Assembly: GCF_030272615.1 (NCBI RefSeq)
Contig: NC_081405.1
Location: 23,143,772 to 23,207,771 of the forward strand
Length of the DNA: 64,000 bases
Direction of reading: 5' to 3'
DNA from: Cryptomeria japonica
Taxonomy: Eukaryota > Streptophyta > Pinopsida > Cupressales > Cupressaceae
Below, piece by piece: positions 12,156 through 22,348 of the stretch. The position numbers were made by a program, and so were the translations under genes. Each line of letters begins with the position of its first letter. The first letter of the stretch is position 1. The notes beneath the pieces were generated by a model. The model did not search any database and had not been told where the DNA came from. It worked only from the letters and a program-made list of their open reading frames with translations.

Positions 12156-12271
12156 TTGTTGGCCCTAAGTCGTAAGTGAGTTGGACATTTTTTCACGGTG
12201 TTGAAGTTTTATTGTGTTGGAGACGTGGTTGGAGAAGACGGTAAGAGTTGACAACAAACACCATCCTTCAA

Positions 12272-12510
12272 TGGACAAAACTATAATGTCTAGACTAAGA
12301 AGATGAAGACCACAATGGTTGCAAATGATTTGTGGGAGCCTATGGTTAAGTGGTTCATAGATGTAACTAACACAATTTAGTTTGTAGCTCTCACAAACAA
12401 CCAAAAGACCCAGTTGAAGGGGACAAGGAGGAAAGATGCAAAAAATCTTAGTTTGATATAGGCAACCTTTATAGAGGCTATTTTCTCAAAACAATAGTAG
12501 CTAGCTATGC
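12272..12510 (+). pseudogene. T2 gag, N-terminal piece
   Basis: The translation contains FNGQNYNV, then KKMKTTMVANDLWEPM, the standard start of copia gag (FxGxNYxxWxxxMxxxLxxxdLWexv). The Trp of YNVW is a stop (TAG). T3 interrupts the frame at 12511-12515. Confidence 0.8.
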
Positions 12511-12515
12511 AATGG
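12511..12515. repeat. T3 target-site duplication, left copy (AATGG)
   Basis: AATGG abuts the TG of T3 at 12516. The identical AATGG at 33972-33976 abuts its CA end. Confidence 0.9.
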
Positions 12516-13145
12516 TGTTAAGATTAATGATAGTCCCAAAGATATTGAGAGGGGGAGGGGGAGGGCGCGGGGGCAGGGGGGGTGGTGAATCAATATCTAA
12601 TGAATAAATATTACTTACAATGAGGGGCCTGCACATGCAGGAAGACCAACTGCCTAGAGCTCACTGCTCAATTTACAAGATATAAGTCTCATTGACTTAC
12701 AAAATGGATTATGAAAATCCAATACAATGTACTGCTTCAAATCAACATCAACTATGCCAGGTTCAATACCGGTTTAAGCTCATTCTATAACCAAAACCTT
12801 CGTTGTCAACTTATATCTCTTTATACAAAAATATCATTCATTCATGATATCCTTCTACCATACTTCTTTCACAAAATGACCTATAAGATCTCATACATAT
12901 ATATGAGTCTTTTACTTATAAAAAATAATTACATTAAATACAATAAACAAAAGTTTATTCCCTGTCGGCTGGAGTGTCAGTATGCATTGTAGTCGTTGTC
13001 GGTGAAGTGTCTATTGGTGTATGTAGATGTCTATGCTGGTACCGGTGCCTGCCGGCGGCTTTACCAGATGAATGCCAGAAGGTTTCCAGAAGGTTGCCAT
13101 CAATGACAACACCAACATTTCTCATTAGAATGTAGAATGCCAACA
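12516..13145 (-). repeat. T3 left LTR (3' LTR)
   Basis: 630 bases, matching the split right LTR (28237-28754 plus 33684-33971, about 806 bases). The length gap is mostly a 199-base deletion at the position matching 28296-28497, flanked by the microhomology aat. Substitutions amount to about 6 percent in the aligned 12598-12845 part by my count. It has a G-rich tract at 12548-12585. Confidence 0.95.
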
Positions 13146-13146
13146 A

Positions 13147-13157
13147 TCTCCCCCTTT
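13147..13157 (-). other. T3 polypurine tract
   Basis: Minus strand AAAGGGGGAGA followed by T and then the LTR start TGTTGGCATTC. The surrounding 31 bases (13138-13168, complement) are identical to the T8 polypurine/LTR start at 62095-62125. Confidence 0.9.
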
Positions 13158-13283
13158 GGCATTGATGGCAACACTCATGAGAAAAAAATTGTTCCAAAAA
13201 GTGAAGTTCAAAAATTTACCAAAAAGATGTGCTCTCCTTGAGCAGATGATCTCCTCTAAATGATCATTTTTCTCTGTCTACTA

Positions 13284-13300
13284 CTCCCCCTTTGATATCA
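13284..13300 (-). other. Second polypurine-like tract of T3
   Basis: Minus strand ATATCAAAGGGGGAGTAG, about 135 bases upstream of the main tract. T8 has the corresponding second tract at 61889-61900 (ATGTCAAAGGGGGAGAG), so this arrangement is shared by both elements. Confidence 0.55.
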
Positions 13301-13452
13301 ATGACAAAGGTTGTCAAAAATTGTCAAATGAGTGCAAAATTTCACCTTAAGGTTTGTAACCAGTTGGTTACAATATGAAATATGTCTGCCAAAACCAAGT
13401 TTAAACTTTGCATGAATCTGTTGTTGTTGTTGTTGTTCATGGTTGTCTCAAT

Positions 13453-16400
13453 TCATTGGATCGTGTCAGTGAGATGATGCATATGCTCTTCCAGTGATTT
13501 TCCCCCTTGAATTAATGGCTTAGATATATCATTTCTTAGAGAGATAAGGTTATCCAATTTAGGACTAAGTTTATACTTAAGATCTCTGACATTTGCTTTG
13601 ATCCTTGCTTTTTCCTTCTCAAATTTCTCCAACTTTTCCTCAAATCTTGCTATTTCTTGCTCAATAACTGATATAGGTTCGGATGAACCAATAATGTTAT
13701 CAGCTATATCATCTATCTCCTTCTGTACTCTTCTTATTTCCTTTTCAGTGTCCTCTGTCAATAGATGTGGCTTGCATGTTTCTCTGTGCAGTTCCTTATA
13801 TTCCAAAATTGTTGTATTCAGTGCCGATAAAAGTGTGTTAATATGTTCAGTGCACTTCTTTGTTGTGTCCTCAAAGAATTTTTCCTTTTCTTTTTCCATT
13901 TTCTCTTTGAATGTATCCTTCTTCACCTTATCAACTGTTATTATATTTCCAACAATAAATTTAGACAATGCGTCCAACTGACCTAAAGAATCCTTTACAT
14001 GATCTATATTACATTTTGGTGCAATCATCTTAAGAATAGGTATTGTATCATCAATTGCTTTATAAGCCAATGCATTACAGACATTTATCTTCTTGATAGA
14101 GTCCAGGAGTACCTTTGTCACATTGGTAGGCCTAAATTAACTTAAAGAAGTACCAGATGTCTGACCAACTGCCTTGATTACCTTAGTGCTTCAAACATTA
14201 GTTACCAATTTGCTTGTATTATCCTCTGGTGGATCAGTTTGAGTTTGTGCTTCAACCTATAATGGTTTGGGTTTCTCAGTGGTTACCGATTTCACTATCT
14301 CAATATGTACCTGTGACTCTGTCGGTTTCTCTATGGGTTTCTCTGTGTTCTCAGTTGTCGGTATCTTTGTCTCTATAGGTTTCTCATTGCCCGCATCTAT
14401 ACTACGAGTATTCATACCAGTGTCCAATAGTTGTTCTATTTTTAGTGTATGCTCTATTTGCTCTGTTTGCATTTCAACCTCAACATTCTCTATCGGTTGC
14501 TTAGCAATGTTTCCACTGTCAGCAATATCATTCTTTACCTTTGTATTATCCTTATCCACAACAATGTTCACTTCCTGAGTGTCCACATTCATGGTGAATA
14601 GAATTTTTGATTTACGGTTAGTGTCATCATGTGTTGTACCTACACTGTCAGTAGTTGGTGTATCAACAGTATGTACCAGTGCAGTGTCCACAGGTGGTGG
14701 TAAGTTGTCAGTTATTTTGATGTTTGGTATTCCACCAACTTTACCTTTCCCTTTATCCTTATCTTTCTGATATACCTTAAATATTTTCTTCGACCTATTC
14801 AATTCCTCTTGTTTTTCTTTTTCTACAAAAAAGATATCCCATTTATCAATCGTTTCCTCTGCAATTTCATTAACTCTACTAGCCATCATACTCACTTGTC
14901 GGTGACCACTAGCAAAAATTGATTTGTTAGCCTCACAAATTAAGTCATCAGTTTCCTCTTTAGAGTTAACTGGATGTACAGCTAGAAGTTTTTCAACTTT
15001 AAGTTTCTTGTCCAACTCCATTACTGCAATCCTCTTTGCATCTAACCTTCTATACAGTTCATTTGGTAAGTCATCTACAACTTCAATTAACACTTTCTTG
15101 TATATGTCCAGATGTAGAATTATATTGTTTTCAATACTTTCCTTTTCTGAATCAGTGAATGTGTTATACAATTTTCTGACATTTGCCAAGTTACCATCAT
15201 CAATTATTTCATTCAGCAAATTATCTAAAGGAGGTATAATTTGTTTCTGTTTCTTCTTGGGTGTAAGTTTCTTTGTCGGTTGCCTTACTGCTTGTTGTTT
15301 CTTTCCCAAGGTTCTTATTTTCTTGGGTGGAGGAGAGGGTACCAGTGAGGGTTTTCTCTTCCTATCAACTCTCTTGAATTCCACATGTATCTCATTGTCA
15401 GATGATGTGCCAACTGGTGAAATGTGTGCCTTCAATTGTAATCCTTCCAGTTCACTTGCCTTTATACCAGTAATGTTCATAACATTTTCTTTTATTTTCT
15501 TTACCTATTTAGAAGCATCTCTTGTATATTTTTCTCTTCTCTTCCTTTGTTTCATTGCTTGTACACCACTTTCAATTGTTTCAGCACTACCAAAAACTTC
15601 TTTTGATGGTTCTCTAGGTCCATCTAACAAATCTTTTGCATAAGTTTCAACAATGTTCAGATCTACTTCATAACCCATTTTTGTTACCCATACAGTTCTA
15701 GGTAATACAACTTTCATCCATGTTTCATCTTTCTTAATTACAAAGCAGATTTCCTTATCATATTTATCTACTACACTCTGTGGTAGTCTCTCTCTGGTTT
15801 TCATTTTGGTTTGGAAAGCTTTGAAATATTTAGTTATGTTGTTTTCCTTAGCAGTACCCATGTCGGTGAAAGCTTCTTGCAATTGTTTGCCTACCGGTAT
15901 GTCATATCCAAAGTCTTTCTATCCAATATCGGGAATTTCCTTTGTGAAATACAACATTGAGCATACTAAGAGATTGCCAAAATGAAATGTCCCTTTCTTA
16001 TCACCTTTTATCTTCTTCAAGTTATCAATTAGTTCATCCTTCAGCCATTCACACACATCTATTTTTGCATCATTATTTACCATTTCATAAGCACTATAAA
16101 TGCAAAGACTAGAAACTTAATTAAGTTTGTTTGCATGTGTAGTCTTGTAACCTAAAATCATACTTATGAATCTCACATTAATGTCCTTGATGTCATTCAC
16201 TCTCAGATATCTATTATCAGATGTTGCTATGGTTAAGGTCATGACTTTGTTATTAGGAACCTTCTTAGTTTTGTCAGTTTTGTTGCCGGTTGAGGGTAGA
16301 CCTGTCACTACCTTAATTGCTTGCCGGGTGAATTTGTAGACTGAATCTAACCAAAGAAATTCTCCATGTTCCCTACTTAGGACAATTCTCACAACTTCCT

Positions 16401-16724
16401 CTGGAAATTCAAGGATGTTCAAGATTTCCACAAAACCTAAAGTCTCAATAACCTTGTGCTTAGGTTGGACATTGCCATTTTATCACAAATTACAATTTTA
16501 AACATCTTTAACACTTCCTCAGAACCTAATTCTTCAATATTGCAGTGAATATGTATCCTAGGGTCTTCAACATAATCTAAACCTTTAGGAATCTTTGAAA
16601 ATGTGCCTATGGAATCATCTTGCTTAGCTATCTCGGGGATAATTTTAAATACGGGCCTAGGGCGTTTTATATTTTCCACAATAGTAGGGTTTGCAATAAA
16701 TTCGGGAGCAGAAGAGGAAACCAT
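13453..16724 (-). pseudogene. T3 ORF2: large unknown protein, about 1,090 codons, broken
   Basis: A genuine ATG at 16724-16722 opens a frame starting MVSSSAPEFIANPTIVENI. There is one frameshift near 16480; from 16431 down to the stop at 13453 everything is in one frame, interrupted only by stops (16114-16116, near 15920, 15505, 14257, near 14195 and near 14140). The N-terminal third looks globular (FPEEVVRIVLSREHGEFLWL, then YKFTRQAIKVVTGLPSTG, later GDKKGTFHFGNLLVCSMLYF). The middle is basic and Pro-rich (KRKPSLVPSPPPKKIRTLGK) and could hold a nuclear signal. A Thr/Glu/Lys-rich linker follows, then a C-terminal coiled coil (SVIEQEIARFEEKLEKFEKE). No zinc knuckle, protease, RT, integrase or transmembrane segment is visible. 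It sits about 300 bases after the gag stop. Function unknown: a captured host gene or an accessory structural protein are both possible. Confidence 0.75.
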
Positions 16725-17029
16725 TTGAAAAATACCTTAAGCTGCCTGATAATGTCTGAATGCTTGAAAGAAATCGCTTCACACCTTCACCTTGAATGCC
16801 TTCACTCAGATTTTGCGCTCTCTGCTAATTTGAATGCTCGGTGAATCAAAAATGAAGGAAAACCGATGATTTATAATGAAATTTCTTTCAACAACCGTAT
16901 TAAATGCTTGCCAGTTAAGTGAAAATTTAACACATCTGTTGGTAAAGAAGAAATCTATCTTCTCACCATTGATTGGGGGTAAACTGCATGAGATTTAATT
17001 TGCTGCAATACCCCCAAAGGGTTACTTCT
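16725..17029. other. Spacer between T3 gag stop and ORF2 start
   Basis: About 300 bases with stops in all minus frames. A minus-strand CAG followed by GTATTTTTC just before the ORF2 ATG could be a splice-like site, but this is weak. No promoter motif is clear. Confidence 0.4.
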
Positions 17030-17073
17030 CAGTGGGATGAAGAATCTCCTGCCAGTGGAGTAATACTATGTTC
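17030..17073 (-). pseudogene. T3 gag, C-terminal tail
   Basis: Continues the gag frame after the T4 insertion: the short tail ITPLAGDSSSH ends in TGA at 17032-17030. This shows T4 hit the gag ORF about 15 codons before its end and that gag and ORF2 are separate reading frames. Confidence 0.7.
17069..17073. repeat. T4 target-site duplication, left copy (TGTTC)
   Basis: TGTTC abuts the LTR at 17074. The identical TGTTC at 27093-27097 abuts the other LTR. Confidence 0.95.
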
Positions 17074-17368
17074 TGTTTGCCTCACTAGGTAAAGAGAAGG
17101 AGTACAGAAGTAATGCAGGAATGAACAATGCAAGTACAAGATGAATACGAGACTAAGCTTTCCATTAATGATGCAGAATGTACCCAATGTCCATAGTATT
17201 ATCTGTCATAAACATCACCTCCTTCAATACCTGCAGGTAGTACAATATATAATAGCTGAAGGGGTGCGACACAACCGTCGCGACTCCAACTACCCACCCG
17301 TCGGCTAACTAACTACTAACAAATAACATTACTACCAAAACACAAGATATACATATTTCCTGACAACA
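17074..17368 (-). repeat. T4 left LTR (3' LTR)
   Basis: 295 bases, the same length as 26798-27092, both reading tgtttgcctcact...gacaaca on the plus strand. I count about 25 differences, near 8 percent, mostly transitions. Confidence 0.95.
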
Positions 17369-17379
17369 TCATCCCCCCC
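17369..17379 (-). other. T4 polypurine tract
   Basis: On the minus strand GGGGGGGATGA immediately precedes the LTR start TGTTGTCAGG. An unusual T run sits upstream of the G run. Confidence 0.75.
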
Positions 17380-17458
17380 AAAAAAGAAGTTGTCTTCGAT
17401 GACTAACAACAAAAATGGAGACAATGCAACCCATACAAAATATACATCCAAGACAAAA

Positions 17459-20215
17459 CTAAGGAGGGGGTTGAGTCCCTGAAGTAGAAAGCTGAGATGC
17501 TGGTGTCTGGGCCGCCAAGAGGGCGCGGAGCTCATAAACCTGTTGAGTACATGCAGTCACATCACGCTCCACCACCAACACTTTCTCCAAAGCCGTCTTC
17601 ACCATATGCGCGACTTCCAACAACTCCTTCTCTTTCATATCCGCTGTCTCTGTCATATAGACCAATCGAGCCTACAACAGGCTCCTCTCAGCAGTGACTG
17701 CATCCAACTCCTGCTGCACGAGGCTTCTCACACTCTACTCTGCCGAAAGGTGAGTCTCCACCTCAGCCTTCTCTGCTCGGGCCATCTCAAGCTGCGCCAA
17801 CAACTGTGCCCTCTCTCCTGCCCACGAGGCCTGCTGACTGGCCACATCCCTCTCCAACTTGACTCAAGTAGCCTTGCGGAGTGCAGACTCATGTTGCGTA
17901 TGCCTTAATGCATAGTAGGCGTCTTGATAGACCTGCTCAATCTCTGGGATGACTGCCATCACCCGACTCTCCACAATGGGCTCACGCACAATCCAAGCCT
18001 GTAGCATCTCATCCATCTGAGTAGTCGGCCATCCCTGAGACTCAAAGCATGTAGCAAAGGCTACGGGGCAGCCCACCTGCATAAACTGTAGGACCCTCTC
18101 TAACTCCACCACAACCTGTTGTAATGCTCGCATCTGGGCTGTGGCCACCACTCGCCTACCCCTCGTCACCATGTCAACTAAATAGGCCTCAATGTCCTCC
18201 CCTTCCTACTCCGAAGGTTGTGACCGTGATGGAAGTGGCATCTGTGTAAGAGTGCCAAGGGGTAACCCAAAAGTCTTTGTCAGAACCGATACTGCCGCAT
18301 CCTGCTGGTATGAAGGTACCTCCTCTTCTACTAGAGGTGTAGCATCCCCTTGCTCTTGGATGGTAGAGACGACCTCTCCTGCCTTGTTCCCAACTGCTGG
18401 TACATGTGCCTCGCCAGATGAATCGTCCAAGTCTACTACCTCAGCTGGAGTCTCTCGACAAGGTGATAATATAGCAGCTCCCACGGGTGGTACTACTGTC
18501 ATCTGAAATCGCTGAGTCAGCCATCTCTCCATAGCCACTACCGATGGGTCTGCACTAGGTATCCCCGGGACTCTTTGCATCTCTACGATCGAAGTGTGTG
18601 TCGCCATAGCCATGGGCTCCTCCAACAAGGAGGCATAAATGGTCACCACTGCCTCAGGTCCAACAACATCCAACTACACCTAAGGCTCCATATCAACCTC
18701 CTCCGGACACGACTCCGCCATGTCTTCTGTAAGTGCCTCCGTGGCCAGGGTCCGTCCCGAAGGTGGTGCTTGACCCTGCGGAGGTGATGCTACCTGCTGC
18801 TAGATGGGGCCAAGTGCAACTGGCGTGCGACTCTGCCCAAATGTTGGGATAGAGTTGCCTCCCACTCTAGATGACATCACAGGTGTGCCCATCAGTAGCA
18901 AGGGTGGGGCAAAAAGGACCCTCTCCCCAGTTGGATCCATCCTTCCCTCCTCTGTCGCCCTGCTACTATCATCCTCCTCATCCTTCGCCTTTGAAGCCTC
19001 TGTACTACTGAAAGTCTCCCTCCCACTATCAGGTTCCCCTGAGGCCGTATCTACCATCCTTTTTCTCTTAGTGGAAGAGTGCCCAATGTCAATGTGTCTC
19101 CAATACATGATAGGAGGCTCACCTGCTACCAACGGTCCCTGCGGCCATACCTCCAACTCTGCCTCTGGCATTGCTTCCCGCATGGCCTCCAAGAACAGTC
19201 CTATGGCATAATGGGGCATATAAAACATGTGATGTTGCATCGTCAAGAACTCGCACATTCTCTCTGCTAGCAACGCAACCCAATCATACACAATGTCATT
19301 CATAAGCTTGTTCCTAAGTATAATCTGAGGGAGGGTGATGTCCGACGCCCTACCAGATCCCGTCAACCTGCTCTTAATGACATCCATTATGCACCGCTAG
19401 TGGCCCTCTGCAACAAAGGTCTTGCGCATTCCTCGTCCCTTCGTGGCATCAGCCACGCTGTCCAGCTCCGCCCTGGTCAAGTTTCTGGATACTAATTTAA
19501 TCCAATATTCTTTCTCCTCATGCTTCATCTTCTTAGCCTTCAACTCGATTTTCTTGCCCTGTTTGTCTAGGATGCCGAACACTCTAGTAAAGTCCACAGA
19601 TTTGAAGGATATGGTAACATCCCTCACGAGATACTCAAAAGTACTCGTCTGTGTGTGTCTGTCAAAGGTGTCCACCATGAACCGTAGGGCACCCTCATAC
19701 TCTCGGATAGGAAACACGGGCATTCAGATAGCCCACTCCACTTCTGCCTTACGAAGGTTCTGCTTCACCAAATCATCGTCGGGTGTGTTCTGCCACCATA
19801 TCCTGCATTCAGACCCATTCAGTCCCTCGAAGGTGATATTTTGAAAAGTCAATGTATTTTTTCCACTTGTCGCAGGTTGTGGTGTTTTTTGCTTTTTCTT
19901 CTGACTTGCGCTGGCATTCATTATGCTGCCTGCAACACGCACACCTAACGACATGACCCTGGTATTTCTATTCATTTGGCTGCTACTAGAGGAAGCCTGC
20001 AACTGCTTCTTCCAACTTCATTTTCGAGCCGACTCCATTAATTTCTCATGTAACTGATTTCTGGTTATAGTCATACGGTCTTGAAACACCTTCGTAACCA
20101 CCTTCTTCGATTGTGCAATTTTGCCATCTCCATGCCACCGACTAGTATGCTCCTTCGTATGGCTAACTAATCTGAATGCCTTATGTGGAAGTGTGGAGTG
20201 TTGTTGTGCTTGCAT
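17459..20215 (-). pseudogene. T4 ORF3: accessory protein downstream of pol, 919 codons with in-frame stops
   Basis: Starts at a real ATG (20215, MQAQQHSTLPHKAF) and stays in one frame to 17459. Every interruption is a stop codon (20018, 19724, 19397, 18800, near 18660, 18206, 17864 and two more); none is a frameshift. The order is a basic N-terminus; a globular part with FEYLVRDVTISFKSVDFTRV and LNDIVYDWVALLAERM-like helices (19720-19100); an acidic, Ser/Pro-rich low-complexity middle (19080-18200); and a coiled-coil C-terminus (LERDVASQQASWAGERAQLL, 17860-17460). The VRxxxIsFxxxxfxxxFGI pattern recalls plant transposon-associated domains in some Athila/Tat-type elements, but I cannot name it securely. 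No transmembrane segment or zinc knuckle is seen, so env-like is not supported. Sense orientation to pol. Confidence 0.75.
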
Positions 20216-20311
20216 GGGTGCTGCATTGTTGGGCGGATTGCATGTGTGGTGGGTTGGGTCAAGGCTGCGTTTTTATGCGAGTTGTGCCTTTATGTCTTGC
20301 GGCGGTGATAT

Positions 20312-20479
20312 CCACCGCATGACGGTATCCACCGCATGATGGTTCCATTGTCGGTGGCCCCACCGTTCGGTGTTGCCACCGCACGATGGCTCCACCATTC
20401 GGTGTTGTCACCACACAGCAGCTTCACCATTCGGTGGTTCCGTCGTAGGTGGTCGCACCGTACGGTGATTCCACCATGG
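20312..20479. repeat. 16-bp quasi-palindromic tandem array in T4
   Basis: About ten units of 15-17 bases plus a partial one, of the form ccaccgnnyggtgnt (for example ccaccgcatgacggtat, ccaccgttcggtgttg, caccgtacggtgatt). Each unit carries CACCG and CGGTG half-sites that can pair, giving a row of short hairpins. It lies between the pol end and the ORF3 start, where a leader or promoter for ORF3 would be. Confidence 0.85.
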
Positions 20480-20674
20480 TCTTTTTCTTTTCTTTTTTGT
20501 CTTTTTTAAATTTTGTGTCGTACGGATTGTACGGATTTTGTTTTTATTTTTATTTTTTTCAAAATACATTCAAACACCCTGATTGGAGGGTCCAGGTTCC
20601 CTCCATTCGTGGTAAACCTTCAATTTGGACCCGTTCATAGCTTCGGTCACTTCGCGACCGTCCAATGTCCACAG
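20480..20674. other. T4 spacer after pol
   Basis: Contains a pyrimidine-rich stretch (20477-20570) and no recognised coding segment. It lies between the pol stop at 20675 and the 16-bp array. Confidence 0.5.
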
Positions 20675-22348
20675 TCAAACTGATCCATTTGCTGCGACTT
20701 CACGAACTTTGTAAGGTTCTAGCCACCTCACTTTAAATTTTCTTGGTTTAATTTCATTTCGCCCATTATATTTCAACATGAGTTGTCCTGGGGTGAACTT
20801 CATTCGCTTTAGATGCTTATCATGCCACAACTTCCTCCTCTGCTGCGTTGTCTCAGTTGCCCACTGAGCCATCATCCGCTTCTCATCAAGTTTATTCAGA
20901 GCATAAAGTCACTCCCTCAGGGTCTCCATATCGCCGAGTCTATTTTCTATTGCAATACGAAGACTTGATACCATGAATTCAGTGGGCACGACTGCTTCCT
21001 GCCCATACATAAGTTGGAAGGGCGTTTGTCCTGTAGTCACTTTGTACGTCGTGTGGTAAGCCCACAACACGGAGGGTAACTTCTCTTCCCAATCTTCCCC
21101 TTCGACCCCGCACGACTTATAAATGACTCCTACAAGGATCTTGTTCATGGCCTCCGCCTACCTATTGGCTCAAGGGTAGTAAGGACTCAACAGAGAATGG
21201 AAGATCTTAAATTCTGTCGTGAGCAACTTAATAACATGGTTGACAAAATGGCCACATCAGTCACTCGTCAGCTGCATGGGGATACCATAATGAGTAATGA
21301 TTTGCTCATAAATAAATCTGGTTGTACTCACCGCCGAGTTATCGGGTAGCGCCCGTGCTTCTACCCACTTAGTCAAATATTATGTGGCTACCACGATGTA
21401 TCTGCACCACCTAGCATGACTGACTTTGAGTGGTCCGAAAAAATCCAACCCCCATCGTTCAAATAATTCCTGTGTGTGCGAGGGGTTGAGCGGCATAAAG
21501 TCCCACTTCAATGGTTTCCTAGCCCTTTGGCACATGTCGCAACCAACAACCCATTCTCGGGCATCATTATATAGTGTGGGCCACCACAAGCCCGTGAGTA
21601 GCACCTTTTGTGTAGTAGTGTCTGGTGCCATGTGTCCCCTCGCCGGCCCTTCGTGTGCCTCTCGGAGAACTCCTGACACCTCCTCCTCCATCACACATCT
21701 TCTGAGTATTTGATTTGGTCCCATCTTATATAATAGTACATTGATCAGTTGGAATGTTCGACTTCGTAAAACCAGTTTCCTTCGTTCTCCTGGTAGCATG
21801 CCTGGCGGGAAGACTGAAGTAGAAAGATACTCCCCGATGGTCGTGTACCATGGTGGCAATGCAACAATTTGGAATAAGTGGGCATCTAGAAAATCATCGT
21901 TCACCCCTTCTGGTGGTTCTCCTAACTTTATGCGTGATAATTGGTCCGCTATCACATGGCTTTTCCCAGGCTGCACGATAATGGTGAATGTAAACTCTTG
22001 CAGCAAGAGTAGCCATTGACTAATCCTTCCCTGAATTATCGGCTTATTGACCAAGTACATGAGGGCTTGATGGTCTATGTAGAATGTGAACGGTGTCGCC
22101 AATAGGTAGTGTCTAAATTTTTGCACCGCATAGATCATCCCCAATGCCTCCCATTCTGTTGTGTTGTAATTTTTCTCTGCTTTGGATAACAATCTACTAG
22201 CAAAATAGATGAGATGATCCAACCCATGATCTCCCACTTGGGCCAGTGTGACACTGATCGCAAAGTTTGAAGCGTCCACATGGACATGGAACTCCCTATC
22301 CCAGTTGGGGTAAGCGAGGATGGGGGTAGCTACCAGCCTCGTCTTCAA
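20675..22348 (-). pseudogene. T4 pol: RNase H and integrase part
   Basis: One frame, continuous with the RT part, interrupted by stops (21377-21379, 20909 and others). RNase H: HVHVDASN, EWEALGMIY, FYIDHQAL and VIADQLSR give the acidic set D-E-D-D. A short linker follows, then the integrase HHCC zinc finger (H in EAHEGPARGH, CDMCQRARKP). The catalytic core has RWGLDFFGP (first Asp), QLTSD followed by a stop (second Asp) and the AEAMNKIL segment (Glu). The C-terminal part has LWAYHTTYKVTTGQTPFQLMYG and FKVRWLEPYKVREVA, typical of gypsy integrase ends. No chromodomain follows. Confidence 0.9.

Noticed and set aside
13598-15643. Plus-strand Ser/Val/Phe-rich open frames over T3 ORF2
   Set aside because: Antisense shadows of a charged coiled-coil protein; they have no domain of their own.
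18192-19844. Plus-strand open frames over T4 ORF3
   Set aside because: Antisense of the sense-frame accessory ORF. The C-to-T stops leave the opposite strand open by chance.
17459-20215. T4 ORF3 as an env-like gene
   Set aside because: No signal peptide or transmembrane segment is visible.
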